From Blepharisma stoltei (taxonomy: Eukaryota > Ciliophora > Heterotrichea > Heterotrichida > Blepharismidae), in contig CAJZBQ010000027.1 of the NCBI GenBank assembly GCA_914767885.1, positions 930,001 to 994,000 of the forward strand: 64,000 nucleotides of DNA, written 5' to 3'. Positions 20,225 to 29,899 of the stretch are shown one piece after another. The stretch's first letter is position 1. Each line of letters begins with the position of its first letter. A program made the position numbers and the translations under genes. The notes below the pieces were generated by a model that did not search any database, was not told the origin of the DNA, and saw nothing but the letters and a program-made list of their open reading frames with translations.

Positions 20225-22321
20225 TTATATTTCATCCAAAATTACCAGCTTCGTTTTAATTGAGTTTATGATCATTTCATTTACTTGGTCTGCAAAATCA
20301 AGCTTTTTCACGTTGTGGGGGTTTATGACACCTAGCTTAACTTCGCTTTCCTTCGCAATTTTATCAATTTCATTTGCTTTGTCCTTTAATCTTGAGATTC
20401 TCTCAACCTTTGGGATTGTCTCGTCTAAAATATCGTCACGAAAATTCATCTTCATAATTGGGATATCAGGGGTTTTTGAAATGTCTCTTAAAACCCTTTT
20501 ATCAGCTAAGTAGTCAGTATAAATAGGCTCTCTTTTCTTCTTAGGCTCAGGAATCATGCTGTTTTTCTTTCAGTTTCGCTTCATAACGCTTCCTCTAGAT
20601 TCAGTGTCAGAGCTGGTGTCTTTTTTGATGCTCCAGCTTTTAGAAGACGAGGTAGATTCTGATGTTTTTATAATAGAAACATGACGAGATTTCTCTAATT
20701 CCCCCCTCTGCGATCAAAAACAAAAAAATTTTGTTAAAGGTTATAATAATTGCTTTTTTCAAAATTTAAAAATATTCAAAATCGAGAGAGAGAGAATTAA
20801 TTTAAATTCTAAAATTTATGTTTTAAAATGCAAGTTGTTTAAATTAAACAGAATTAGCTCAAGAATTCATTATAATAATTATCACTTATATATTAGAATT
20901 ATTTTTCATAAAAACTTTTTTGCTAATCACGAGAGTTGGTTTTTAACCCAAAAAAGGAATTTTTCAGATGGTTTTGTTCGCTCACAGAGGTTGGGAATAT
21001 AAAGATTTTATTTCTTTTAAAGGATCTGTTTTTGGAGGAAATATTTCTCTCACGATTTCTGCGTATTGTATTCTTTTAGCCAAGTAAAATTTTTTCGCTT
21101 GTTTTGCCTTTTCTTTTTCCTCTTTTACTACCCCCCCCCCCCCCTCCGTGAGCGAACAAAAAAATTTTGTTCGCTCACGGAGGGGGGTTAATTTTTTTTT
21201 TTAAAAACAATTTATATATAAATTTTATAAAAAATATTTTTTTCGAAATTTAAAAAAATCCTAATTTGCAAAAATTGGGAAGCAAATATTAATTTAATTT
21301 GCAAAATTTATGTTTTAAAACGCAATTTGTTTAAAATTAAACAGAATTAGCTCTAGATTTCATTATACTAATTATCACTTATATATCAAAATTTTTTTCC
21401 ATTAAAATTTTTTCTATTAAAAAAATTTTTGTTCACTCACGGAGGGTGGGTTTTTGGTCAAAAAATGGCGATTTTTCTAATGGTTTTGTTCGCTCACGGA
21501 GGAGGGGGGGGGGGAGTTAGAAGTTTTTCTTCTTCAATAATTTTAGCAGTAAATAGTGACTTTTCTGATAGTGCTGAGGAATTTACTTTATACTGTAAGG
21601 ATTGATTTTTTAAATCTTGGATCCTTCGTAAATCGTGCTCTTTTTTCAGTTCATCATGATGTTTCATATAAGATAAAAGCTCCTGATGGTTTAAAGGCTT
21701 ATGCAGAAGCTTCAGCTTTTTTAACTCATTTTTCTGCTTTTCCTGCTCCTGCATCAAAATATCATTCTCATACGATTTTTCAATTTTTTGAAATAAAGGC
21801 TCTTCTGATATGACTTTTCGATAGTCTTTTTCACCAATTTCTCTTAAAGTCGCAATTTCTTTTTTTCTTCTTTCTGATTTCTTTTTAAGCTCATTAAGTC
21901 TTTGCATTCTTCTTTCTTCGAATATTTTTAAATTTTCTTCTTCAGCTTTTTTCTTTTCGTTTTCTTCTTGCAGTCATTTTTTAATTAATTTTTCTTCTCT
22001 TTGTTTTTGACGTTGGGCCATTTCATAGGCTTCTTTTCGCAATTTTTTGGCGAATATTTTGGCCTCTTCAGTTTTTAGTTCAGAATTTTTATAGAATTCT
22101 TCTATTAGTAATTTCCTGGCTGGAGTTTTATGATTTTCGTGGGATTTCGACCTTACTTTTTTGGATTTTAAATTTTCAAGTCTGGATTTTTCGATTTCTT
22201 TTTGCTTTATGCTTCCAAATAATTTTTTAACCAGCTCTGTCTGGATTTTTATAATAGAGTTTTGAGTTAGATTTGTAAATTCCAATAAATCCAAAGCGTT
22301 TGAAAAATATTTAGATACCAT
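20225..22321 (-). CDS. Charged coiled-coil protein, split by two family-A IESs (467 aa)
   Basis: The start is ATG 22321 (MVSKYFSNALDLLEFTNLTQ). The body is a long K/E-rich helix (AEEENLKIFEERRMQRL etc.). TGA=Trp joins the blocks at 21974 (LIKK-W-LQEENEK) and again near 20572 (KRN-W-KKNS). Two IESs interrupt it: removing 389 bp at 21129-21519 and 304 bp at 20696-21001 yields 468 codons. The 130-bp exon island between them encodes VKEEKEKAKQAKKFYLAKRI, then QYAEIVREIFPPKTDPLKEI. The C-terminal part (DDILDETIPKVERISRLK) is globular-looking. It resembles ciliary/axonemal coiled-coil proteins in composition, but no family is recognised. Confidence 0.8.
20696..21001. mobile_element. Family-A MITE-like IES (304 bp), TA-bounded
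   Basis: Lies between TA 20696-20697 and TA 21000-21001. The left end reads TAATTCCCCCCTCTGCGATC; the right end read inward reads TATATTCCCAACCTCTGTGA then GCGAACAAAA. It carries the subterminal block GGAATTTTTCAGATGGTTTTG shared with other family-A copies. Removal joins KEIKSL-EKSRHVSI in frame. Using the other right-hand TA (20998) would create a TAG. Confidence 0.88.
21129..21519. mobile_element. Family-A MITE-like IES (389 bp), TA-bounded, with fold-back end and long C/G tracts
   Basis: Lies between TA 21129-21130 and TA 21518-21519. The left end is C14 then TCCGTGAGCGAACAAAA, followed immediately by its inverted copy (TTTTGTTCGCTCACGGAGG), so one end is itself a hairpin. The right end is TTTTGTTCGCTCACGGAGG then G12 and AGTTA. 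Removal gives EEEKLL-VKEEKEK in frame. Confidence 0.9.
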
Positions 22322-22626
22322 TACAGATTAAAATTATTGAAATTAATAATTTTTATAGGAAATTTTCTTTGGTAAGTGGTTAATAAATAATGCCTATCAT
22401 AAATATAACCAAAATAAGTGTGGCTGCATTAATCCGATTATAATTTTAACTAAATTTTTACTTTTGTTTATAATTTCTTTTCTTCAAACCTAATTATTGA
22501 GATTCATTTTTATTAATTAGACATCTGAGTTACAATATATACTTTGTACAATTCATTAAGAAAATTATAAAGACATTTTAATTAATTTTTTTCCCAATAT
22601 CTTAATCAATATGTTACAATATTTTA
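22322..22626. other. Divergent promoter region
   Basis: 305 bp of very AT-rich DNA between divergent ATGs (coiled-coil gene and RING gene 1). No specific element is identifiable. Confidence 0.4.
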
Positions 22627-24486
22627 ATGATAATACTTCTGCTATTTTTACCTTTTGCTGCCAGTCAATTAATTACCCAAACAAATAGCATCGAATACAT
22701 TCAATTAACGATAGAAGAAAGTATGATTCCTACCAATGGCGATCTTGTTATCCAATTATCATCAAAATCAGAATCAGTCCCACTCCTAATGCTTGTGAAA
22801 AAGGACTATAATCCAACTTTTTATTTCGACAATGATAAAGGAGACTATGTATGAAACACCACTTATGTCGACTTTGAAGCGTGGAGCCAAAATTGGCCTA
22901 CAAGCTACATAATATTAGCAGGGAGCTCCCTTGCTGTTGGATATACTTACCATATTGGAGTAGGATTATGATTATTACAGACAGGCGCTAGCCATATTGG
23001 TGACGCAGTCACCAAAAACCTCCAGTACCCGAGGTTCTACTGCTTTTCGACTCCAGCCCAGAGGGTCTATCCCTCTTGCGAGTGCCCTTCCGGTACTATC
23101 TGTCTCTTCCTTGCCTTGAGGCTTCTGTCTTGAGTGGGCGGCTTATGGATTTCTGCGGCCCTGCTGTGGGCGATTGGAGTAGCTTGATTCCAAGGATCCT
23201 TGGAGTCTATCGGGTGTCGAAGTGCCTTCCTTCGATAGCTACAGGAAAAAGACTGTTCGCCAAAACCCCCAGTTTCTCTGTAGAGGAATGCCCATGGGTC
23301 GTCGGATCCAAAGGTCATTGTTGAGCACCTCCATTTCCAACTACAGGAAAGCAGCCAAAACCTACCCGGATACGCACCTCTTGAGCCTGCTTTTGATTCT
23401 CGGCTCGGAATCCGTCCCAGTTCGACGTGGCCATAAGGTCTGGACTGCTGCGCCAAGAGACAGGTCGACACGTGTCTCCATTTTAATGTATATACCATAT
23501 TGGGAGTATACTCAGAAGTAATTGGTGTATCGTATACCCTATCAACATTTTCAAAAGAAATTGATAAATGTGTGCCTACTTGCACTCCTGGCAGTGTCTG
23601 CAAAGGAGGGATGTGTGACTGCTCTGGAGGGTATTATTCAGGATATGAATGTGGAGTTATTTTTACAAAAGTCCAAGTAAATGACACAGGAAAAGATTTT
23701 TATATTAAAAAAGACTCTTGGGAGTTTTTTTATATTGATATTGCAAATGGAAATGATTTCACAGTAGAAATTACAAAAAAGGCTGGAGACATGAAGTTTT
23801 TCTTTACATATTTTACATATGACCAGATCCTCCCAAGCATGTTTTCAGCTGACACTGAAATTTGTGTCGGACCTGCTGATGCAAAAGCAGTTTATGATTT
23901 TTCAAATAATATTGGGTCTACATGGACTTTCTCAGTGTTCTGTGGAAAAGAAGCAGACTGTGAATATAGCATAAAAGTAAGCTATTGCTCGAGCTGGGAC
24001 CAGTTTTACATATGGCTGACTGTAGCAGCAGTTGCTACTTCCTCGTTTATATGCTGCCTAATTCCTATCATTATAGAAACTTTAGTTAAGCTTAGGTCTG
24101 TACACATAGCTCAGCCTGAGAGCCAAAGGGTAGACGAACCTCTGAATTCTGAAGAAATAAACAAACTATTCCCTTCAAAAGCGTGGTCGAGCTTTGAAAG
24201 AGGGAAAGAATCATGCTCTATATGTTTGGAAGAGTTCGAAATACATTCTAGTGTCAGAATGCTGGGTTGTGAGCATTTTTTCCATGCATCATGCATTGAT
24301 GGGTGAGCCAAAACAAAATCGATATGCCCTTTGTGCAAAAAGAGCTTAATAAGTATAGAAAATATTCAAAGAGCTAAAGGAAAATATTATTCTGGACAGC
24401 TGCCCAAATCAAATCTAAGGTTTGTAGAACTTGTAGAAAGTAGTGAAAATGGGACTGAACAAGAAAATCATGCTGCTTTACCTTAA
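22627..24486 (+). CDS. Secretory-pathway RING-H2 membrane protein 1, EGF-like plus RING (437 aa)
   Basis: Probable membrane-anchored E3 ubiquitin ligase. It has a signal peptide (MIILLLFLPFAASQ), a lumenal domain, an EGF-like module (CVPTCTPGSVCKGGMCDC), a second lumenal domain (KDSWEFFYIDIANG...), a membrane helix (FYIWLTVAAVATSSFICCLI) and a cytosolic RING-H2: CSICLEEFEIHSSVRMLGCE, HFFHASCIDGW, CPLCK. The Trp after CIDG is TGA at 24304. A 546-bp insert (22961-23508) splits the lumenal domain; removal gives YTYHIGV-YSEVIGVSY and 438 codons. A tandem paralogue starts 497 bp downstream. Confidence 0.88.
22948..23508 (+). mobile_element. GC-rich retroposon-like insert in RING gene 1
   Basis: Flanked by imperfect direct repeats TACCATATTGG-AGTA (22948-22962) and TACCATATTGGGAGTA (23493-23508); the right copy has one extra G. 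Only excision at the TA that ends each repeat (22961-22962, 23507-23508; 546 bp) restores frame. The insert is about half GC in an AT-rich genome and ends TCTCCATTTTAATGTATA, like the copy at 57230. The minus-strand ORF inside is not recognised. Confidence 0.8.
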
Positions 24487-24982
24487 GAATTATTAAATTT
24501 GAGTAGGAAAGTTATCAGTTGAGAGTGAGTAAAAAATAAAATAAAATTGCTTGAATTTAGGATTTTGTTATGAAATAAACTTAGAGTGCTGTCTTATTGG
24601 AAATAGTTTAAATGCATTTGAGCGATTAATAAATGATGCCAAATTCTATTTAGTAGATTGATCATCTTCCATTATATTTTTAAGTTAAATATTTTTCAAT
24701 TTTTATAATAAATCTTTTAATCAGGATATTAAGGCTAATGATAGTATTATTTGAAGTATTATTTAAAGTAGCTTATAAATAAATTTGATTATTTTTATAA
24801 ATTATTGGTCGAATTGAGCATTGCATATTGTGCCAAGCTAATTCTTTTTCTTTAAATGCTATAGATGTCGCATTAGTCTTCCATACATTTGACTTCTTAT
24901 TTTATAAAAATTTAAGTATTTTCTAGAATATATTTCATATATAGAATTTGCATTTATATTTTGCATATAATTATAAATAATT
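24487..24982. other. Spacer between tandem RING genes
   Basis: 496 bp, strongly AT-rich, no coding frame. It presumably contains the 3' end of gene 1 and the promoter of gene 2. No motif recognised. Confidence 0.4.
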
Positions 24983-27946
24983 ATGAACTACTTCATTATT
25001 TCATTAGCTTATACCATAGTAGCTGCCTGAAATATAGAACTGACTCAAACTTCCCACTTAGTTTATACCTGGTTCAATCTTACAAGCCTCGTAAATAATG
25101 ACCGCTTAGTTATTCAATTGGACCAAAAATCTAAAAATATTCCGCTCTTACTTATGGTAAAATTTAATTCACTACCAACTTTTTATTATGACGAAGACTT
25201 ACACAAATATATTTTTAATGCAGATTTTTTTGATTTTGAAGCTTGAAGCCAGAATTTTCAATTCAGCTATATTTCAATTCCGAAGAAGCTTTTATCTACG
25301 CAATCAAATATAAGTGTAGGAATTTTCTCTGACTCCTCGTTTAAGTTGGAACAAAAATCCTAAAGGGGGTTTAAATAATTAATATGGTGGTGGAGACTTG
25401 ACGACGATGGACGAATTAGGAGCAAAAGTCACTTTAAAGCCTAAAACAAGGCTGCACTCTTTAATTCTAACATTCTTCATCAGATGTTGGGACTTTGTGG
25501 GGTCAGCTGGTGGCTTTAAGATCAGGTATTAGTTATCCTTATTTTTTGGCCACGATTTTTTCCTCCCAGTTCCTTTTTGCGTATACATTAAAATGGTATG
25601 GCGAATCAATTCATTCTCTTAATGCCTTAGCTGGGGAGGCCCAAGGACCTTGTGGAAGGGAGGATGGCATTTGGCGATGTGTATTTACTTGGTTTGGTGG
25701 AGAGCAATGTCGGATTATGCTGGTCGCATATTCATGCCCAGGTCAAGGCTTTTATCTCGTGGGAAGATGAAGCTCAAAGTTGAAAATTAAAGTCCAAGCA
25801 ATACCTACTGAGGAGATGAATATGGTCTGACTTTTTAGGCTTACAGGGAGCTTCTCTTATAATCTTAATTAAATTTAAGGTTACTTTTTCCTGGGTGTCA
25901 ACTTCCCATAGGTGGCTGACAGGAATTAATAGTTAAACCTTTATATAGCACCCGACGACGTTCTAGCAGAGCATCTCCCTAACCCTTCGACACTCTTAAG
26001 ATCACAGTGTAAGTCTGATCTTAGAGAAGACCAGTGTTCCAAATAGCTGCTAAATTCCGCCTGACAAGAATGCTTGTGTTGTTCGAAAGCGTGAGAAGGT
26101 ATCAAATCTGGAAGACGTTAAGACTCTTAATTTAATTTTAAAGGGGGTTTTTAAAAAAGTTAAGAAATAAACTGAACAAAATATTTTAGATTTTTAAGAA
26201 AAATTAATTGATTAAATGCGAAAACTGTTTAAATAGTATTCTAAAGGCACTGTTTCCATTAAATTAGAAAACTTATTGCAGATTTATCTACTGCCATTGA
26301 GTCAAAATAGTCACTAAGGATCCCTAGAGGATTCACCGCTTTGCGATTCGCAAGGAAAACATGTGTGAGTTGGGATAATGAATTCGCATGCAAGTTAGCT
26401 CGAGCACTGCCTCTCCTCTTCTTCATCACCTGATGCCGTGGCACCTATGGAATCGGCGGACTGGACTTCTGTGCATGATGCTTGCTTGAATAAAAACCCC
26501 GAAAAATGGAATTTCTGGTCGCTCTTTGCAAAAGGAAAAATTCAACGCCCGATATATAACTCTCGGTTTCGCGCTAGGGGGCTGCCCAAATGGTCTAGAC
26601 ATTGCCTGCAGACACTTCTATCTTCACCTTCCCAACTCCATACTTCCTCTTCCCATAATGTAAAATCCAACCTTGAAAGCAGACTAGGGCAAAACTACCA
26701 GAATTGCTTATCTAGCATAGCAGTCCATTTCTGGGTTGGCAAAACCTTGCCAAATATAAATGTAGTCAGTGTCACTAACTATAAATATGTGCCCGAGACT
26801 GGATTGCCAGGGGCTGAAACACCATAAATATTAATCAATTAAATTAATTTTATAAAAAAATTATTTTTTTTCCAATTTAAAGGAGGATCAAAGTACCCAA
26901 AAAATGGAAATTTACCCTATTTTGTTCCAATTTAAAGGGGGAGTGAAGAAAATGGGTTTGCATATCAAATTTCAGCCCACGGAAAAGATGACCGTTATTG
27001 TGAACCGTCTTGCAACAACGGAGGAGTCTGCTCTTTAGGGAGCTGCACTTGTATCAATGACAACTGAGGCTATGATTGTTCAGTGCCTTTCAGTGAATTT
27101 TCATTGGATGAAAATCAGCTTTTGCGCCTTGAAAAATCCGGAGACTGGAAATTTTTTTATTTTAATCCTTCACAAAATCCATTCACAGTGAAGTGTGAAA
27201 AAATCCAAGGAGACTCTTTTCTATATTTTACTCATTATGAAAACAAGCATGAGCTACCTAGCATGCTCTATAAAGATTTTTCGTTATTTTTCGACTCATC
27301 TGAAGCCTTAAAAGAGTGAAATAACTCAGAAAACAGCAATGATTTATGGTTATTTTCAGTGTTTTGCAAAGATAATCCCAGCTGTGAACTTAAAATTTTG
27401 ATTGAAAATCAAGACACTTCTTCAAGTAATAAAAGTGATGGTAAATTTAATTGGCTTACTCTTGTGATTTCTTTTGCTGTCTGCGCTTCAGTCCTTTTTT
27501 GTGTAATACCAATTGGGATTTCTTTAGTTAGAAGATGCAAGAAATGAAAAATTGGGTCACCAGATGAGCTTGCAGTTTGGAAAAATGCTTTAACACCAAA
27601 AGTCATGCAAAAGTTTTTCCCTTCTTATAAGTGACGGGAACTGGATAAGGAAAAAACATCATGCACGATTTGTCTAGATGAGCTTAAAAATGGGGAAAAA
27701 GTCAGAAAATTAGCATGTGAGCATATTTATCATATGAAATGTATCGATTCGTGGATACAGAATAAATCAGATTGTCCTTTATGTAAACAGTTGGTAAGGG
27801 AAGTAGGGAAATCAGAAGAAACACTAGAAACTTCTATGAATGAGACGGTAATTGGAAGTCAATCAATACGGCAAGATATCGTAATCAGAGGAGAAAATAG
27901 AGGCCAGATTGATACTGAAGAAGAAAAGAACGAGAATAGCTTTTAA
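24983..27946 (+). CDS. Secretory-pathway RING-H2 membrane protein 2, paralogue of the preceding gene (449 aa)
   Basis: Same architecture as gene 1. It has a signal peptide (MNYFIISLAYTIVAAW, with TGA for the W), a lumenal domain with the shared DFEAWSQN motif (W=TGA), an EGF-like module (CEPSCNNGGVCSLGSCTC), a membrane segment (WLTLVISFAVCASVLFCVI) and RING-H2 (CTICLDELKNGEKVRKLACE, HIYHMKCIDSW, CPLCK). An acidic tail follows. A 1,614-bp IES lies between SVGIFS and EENGFAYQI; its removal leaves 450 codons. The IES sits within two codons of the position where gene 1 carries its retroposon-like insert. Confidence 0.88.
25400..26115 (-). repeat. Dispersed GC-rich element copy nested in the family-B IES
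   Basis: On the minus strand, the segment around 25650-25750 matches the copy at about 57040-57150 (shared CTTGACCTGG, CCAAACCAAGTA, AATACACAT, CTACAAGGTCC-like blocks). It is GC-rich in an AT-rich host IES. The ORF 25495-25770 on the plus strand is a by-product. Limits are approximate. Confidence 0.6.
26230..26830 (+). repeat. Dispersed GC-rich element copy nested in the family-B IES
   Basis: Clear relative of the RNR1 insert (read on its minus strand). Shared blocks include GCTCGAGCACTGCCTCTCCT, an AAATGGAATTTCTGGTCG-type block, and CCAGAATTGCTTATCTAGCA followed by CATTTCTGG and CAAAACCTTGCC. A shorter match exists near 61960-62037. The plus-strand ORF 26438-26827 is not conserved between copies. 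Limits approximate. Confidence 0.7.
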
Positions 27947-27982
27947 TTTATCGTGGATAAATTAAAAATAATTAATTAAATA

Positions 27983-28468
27983 ATGTCAGACCCGGACTTA
28001 GATAACCCATATAGGCAAAATCCACAGAATCAGCAGAATCAGCAAAATTTTCAGTATCAAAGAATGCCAGAAGAATATCAAAATCAACAATACCCACCTC
28101 AGTCATATGGACAACCCCAGCCTGCATATGGGCAACCTCAACCAGCATATGGACAACCTCAGCAAGCATATGGACAGCCTCAGCCTGTATATGGACAGCC
28201 TCAACCTCAATATAATCAGCAACCTCAATATGGGCAACAGCCTCAGTATGGATCACAACCTCAGTATGGGCAACCCCAATATGGGCAAGTTCCTAACTAT
28301 GGAGCAGCTCAGCCTTCTCAATATCCAGGAGTAGGAGTCACTGCACCTGACCCAAGCGGCTACTCAGGCGCTGGGGTTAGGATATCAAAGAAAACTGCCT
28401 GAACTTTAGGAATTATTGGGGGTGGACTTATATTTCTTGGTATCATTATGCTAATTATCTTTTCATAA
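27983..28468 (+). CDS. YGQPQ-repeat, Gln/Tyr-rich tail-anchored protein 1 (161 aa)
   Basis: Begins MSDPDLDNPYRQNPQNQQNQ. Residues about 40-105 are near-perfect YGQPQ(P/A/Q)-type repeats, low-complexity and prion-like. After KKTA a TGA (Trp, 28400-28402) leads into a single C-terminal hydrophobic helix (TLGIIGGGLIFLGIIMLIIF) ending in TAA. With no signal peptide and a terminal TM, it fits a tail-anchored protein with the repeat region cytosolic. It starts 36 bp after RING gene 2; a paralogue lies about 0.7 kb downstream. Function unknown. Confidence 0.78.
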
Positions 28469-29141
28469 ACATAAATTGCATAGCGGATAGCTATATTGAT
28501 TTTTAGCAACTTTATAATAGAGAAATCATTGAGAAAACATATATTTAATATTTTGACTTATGCTTTTAATTATTATTCAAAATCTATATTTATTATTCAT
28601 TATCAATATTTCTTATGCATCAATGAAAATTAAGCTAATCCAGACAGGTAATTTATGAAAATCGGATTGTTTTTGATGTAAAAAAAATTAGCAACGTAAG
28701 TATGGAAATTAGATAAACATTAGAAACTTTGATGATAGAAAAAGAAACTAGAAATCAATGGATAGGGAGTTTTTTTATAGTTACAGGAGAAATATACCAT
28801 GAGCACGTTTTTTAGATTGGCCTGAGAGCCCCCCCCCCTCCCCCCATCCTTTGACGGTTTCAGCTTTATTGAAATCTACAAATTGAATTTGACTTGTCAA
28901 ATCCTTAGTGAAGGACTTGTCATTTTGAATTAACAAATTCTTTCAAACTGAAACCGTCAGGGGGGTGGGGGGAGGGAAAGTTTCAGGTCGAGCCATACTT
29001 GTTCTAAAGTTATAGAAGCTAGACTAATAAAAAAAAGAATGAAGAACAAATTAATTTATTGTTGATAAATAAAAAGGCGATTAAAATGAAATAATAATAA
29101 TAATGTGAAACCAGACTTATATAATCCACATATAATATTAA
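28469..29141. other. Spacer between YGQPQ paralogues, containing a TIR element
   Basis: 673 bp. From 28561 a short frame begins with a signal-peptide-like run (MLLIIIQNLYLLFINISYAS) but ends after about 40 codons at TAG. It might be a remnant of a secreted-protein gene. The rest is AT-rich plus the inverted-repeat element at 28829-28976. Confidence 0.45.
28829..28976. mobile_element. Small MITE-like inverted-repeat element with C/G-tract ends
   Basis: About 150 bp. The left end is C10-T-C6, then a segment with TTTGACGGTTTCAG. The right end is CTGAAACCGTCAG, then G6-T-G6-A-GGG. The TIR core GACGGTTTCAG is perfect. The design resembles families A and B, but the core sequence differs. It lies outside any recognised gene. 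Confidence 0.7.
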
Positions 29142-29519
29142 ATGTCAGACCCTGATTTAGATTATCCTTATGCGCAAAATCCCCAGAATCAGCCAAACTT
29201 TCAATATTAAAGAATGCCAGATCAAGAATACTCTCTCCAATCATATGGGCAGCCTCAGCCTGCGTATGGACAACCTCAGTCTGGGCAACAACTTCAATAT
29301 GGGCAGCAACCTCAATATATGCAACAACCTCAATATGGACAACCAACTAGGATTGTGATAACTCAAAATTCTCAATATACAGGAATGACAAACATGGAGC
29401 GAGATGAAAGAGCCTCAGCATTCTTAAGAAATAGGAGATGCAAGTTCAGATTATTTTCTTTAGCAGCTGTTGGGAGTTTGATTATATTCTTTGTAATCGT
29501 ATTTTTACTTATCCTTTAA
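29142..29519 (+). pseudogene. YGQPQ-repeat tail-anchored protein 2, with in-frame TAA early in the gene
   Basis: Begins MSDPDLDYPYAQNPQNQPNF like its upstream paralogue. At 29208-29210 it has TAA where the paralogue has CAA (FQY-Q-RMPEE versus FQY-stop-RMPDQ). The frame then continues for 103 codons with YGQPQ repeats, a basic linker (RNRRCKFR) and a terminal hydrophobic helix (LAAVGSLIIFFVIVFLLIL). Either translation starts at the Met two codons after the stop (MPDQEYSLQSYGQPQ, 101 aa) or this is a nonsense allele. Both the stop and the downstream frame are unambiguous here. Confidence 0.7.
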
Positions 29520-29899
29520 TAAGCATTTTTTGCATGATGATGCCCTTTCACTTATCTGCTAAAATATGTTTATTATTTGTTAATGATGGGAGGTATTTTT
29601 AAGAATTTTTGTAAACTTTGTTAAAATTTCCATTAAATTAATACTCAACTATAAAAATTATTCATACATAAATCATCTAATTATTGAGTTTCTATTGCAT
29701 TATTTGCATCATTTTAGTATTTATCTAATTTTAGCAACCCTCTGTATAAAAAAACCCTTAAATATTCTTTAGAAACCAAGTATTTTTAGACATCAATGAA
29801 AATTTACTTTTTATTTTAACTCGAAGGCTGCATTTATCAGCTATCAAAAAAGAAAATCCATGATCTTTTCCTTAACTTAATTATTATTAAGTTAAATAA
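29520..29899. other. Intergenic spacer / carboxypeptidase promoter region
   Basis: 380 bp of AT-rich DNA. No gene, TIR or regulatory motif recognised. Confidence 0.4.

Larger units (their letters stand above)
25330..26946. mobile_element. Family-B IES (1,614 bp), bounded by TGA, with nested repeats
   Basis: TGA at 25330-25332 and 26944-26946 flank inverted ends: CTCCTCGTTTAAGTTGGAAC then AAAA on the left, and (inward from the right) CTCCCCC then TTTAAATTGGAACAAAA. Excision leaving one TGA gives GIFS-EENG in frame. There is no TA at the boundary. A second inverted-end motif (CCAATTTAAAGGAGGATC) lies near 26873-26890. The internal 25.4-26.8 kb is filled by two GC-rich element copies. Confidence 0.88.

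Noticed and set aside
23067-23603. 178-aa minus-strand ORF in the RING gene 1 insert
   Set aside because: Runs through the end of the insert into the host gene, has no recognisable motif and is not preserved in other element copies.
26438-26827. 129-aa ORF in the nested GC-rich element
   Set aside because: The related RNR1 and 61.6-kb copies do not keep this frame; best explained as chance in GC-rich DNA.
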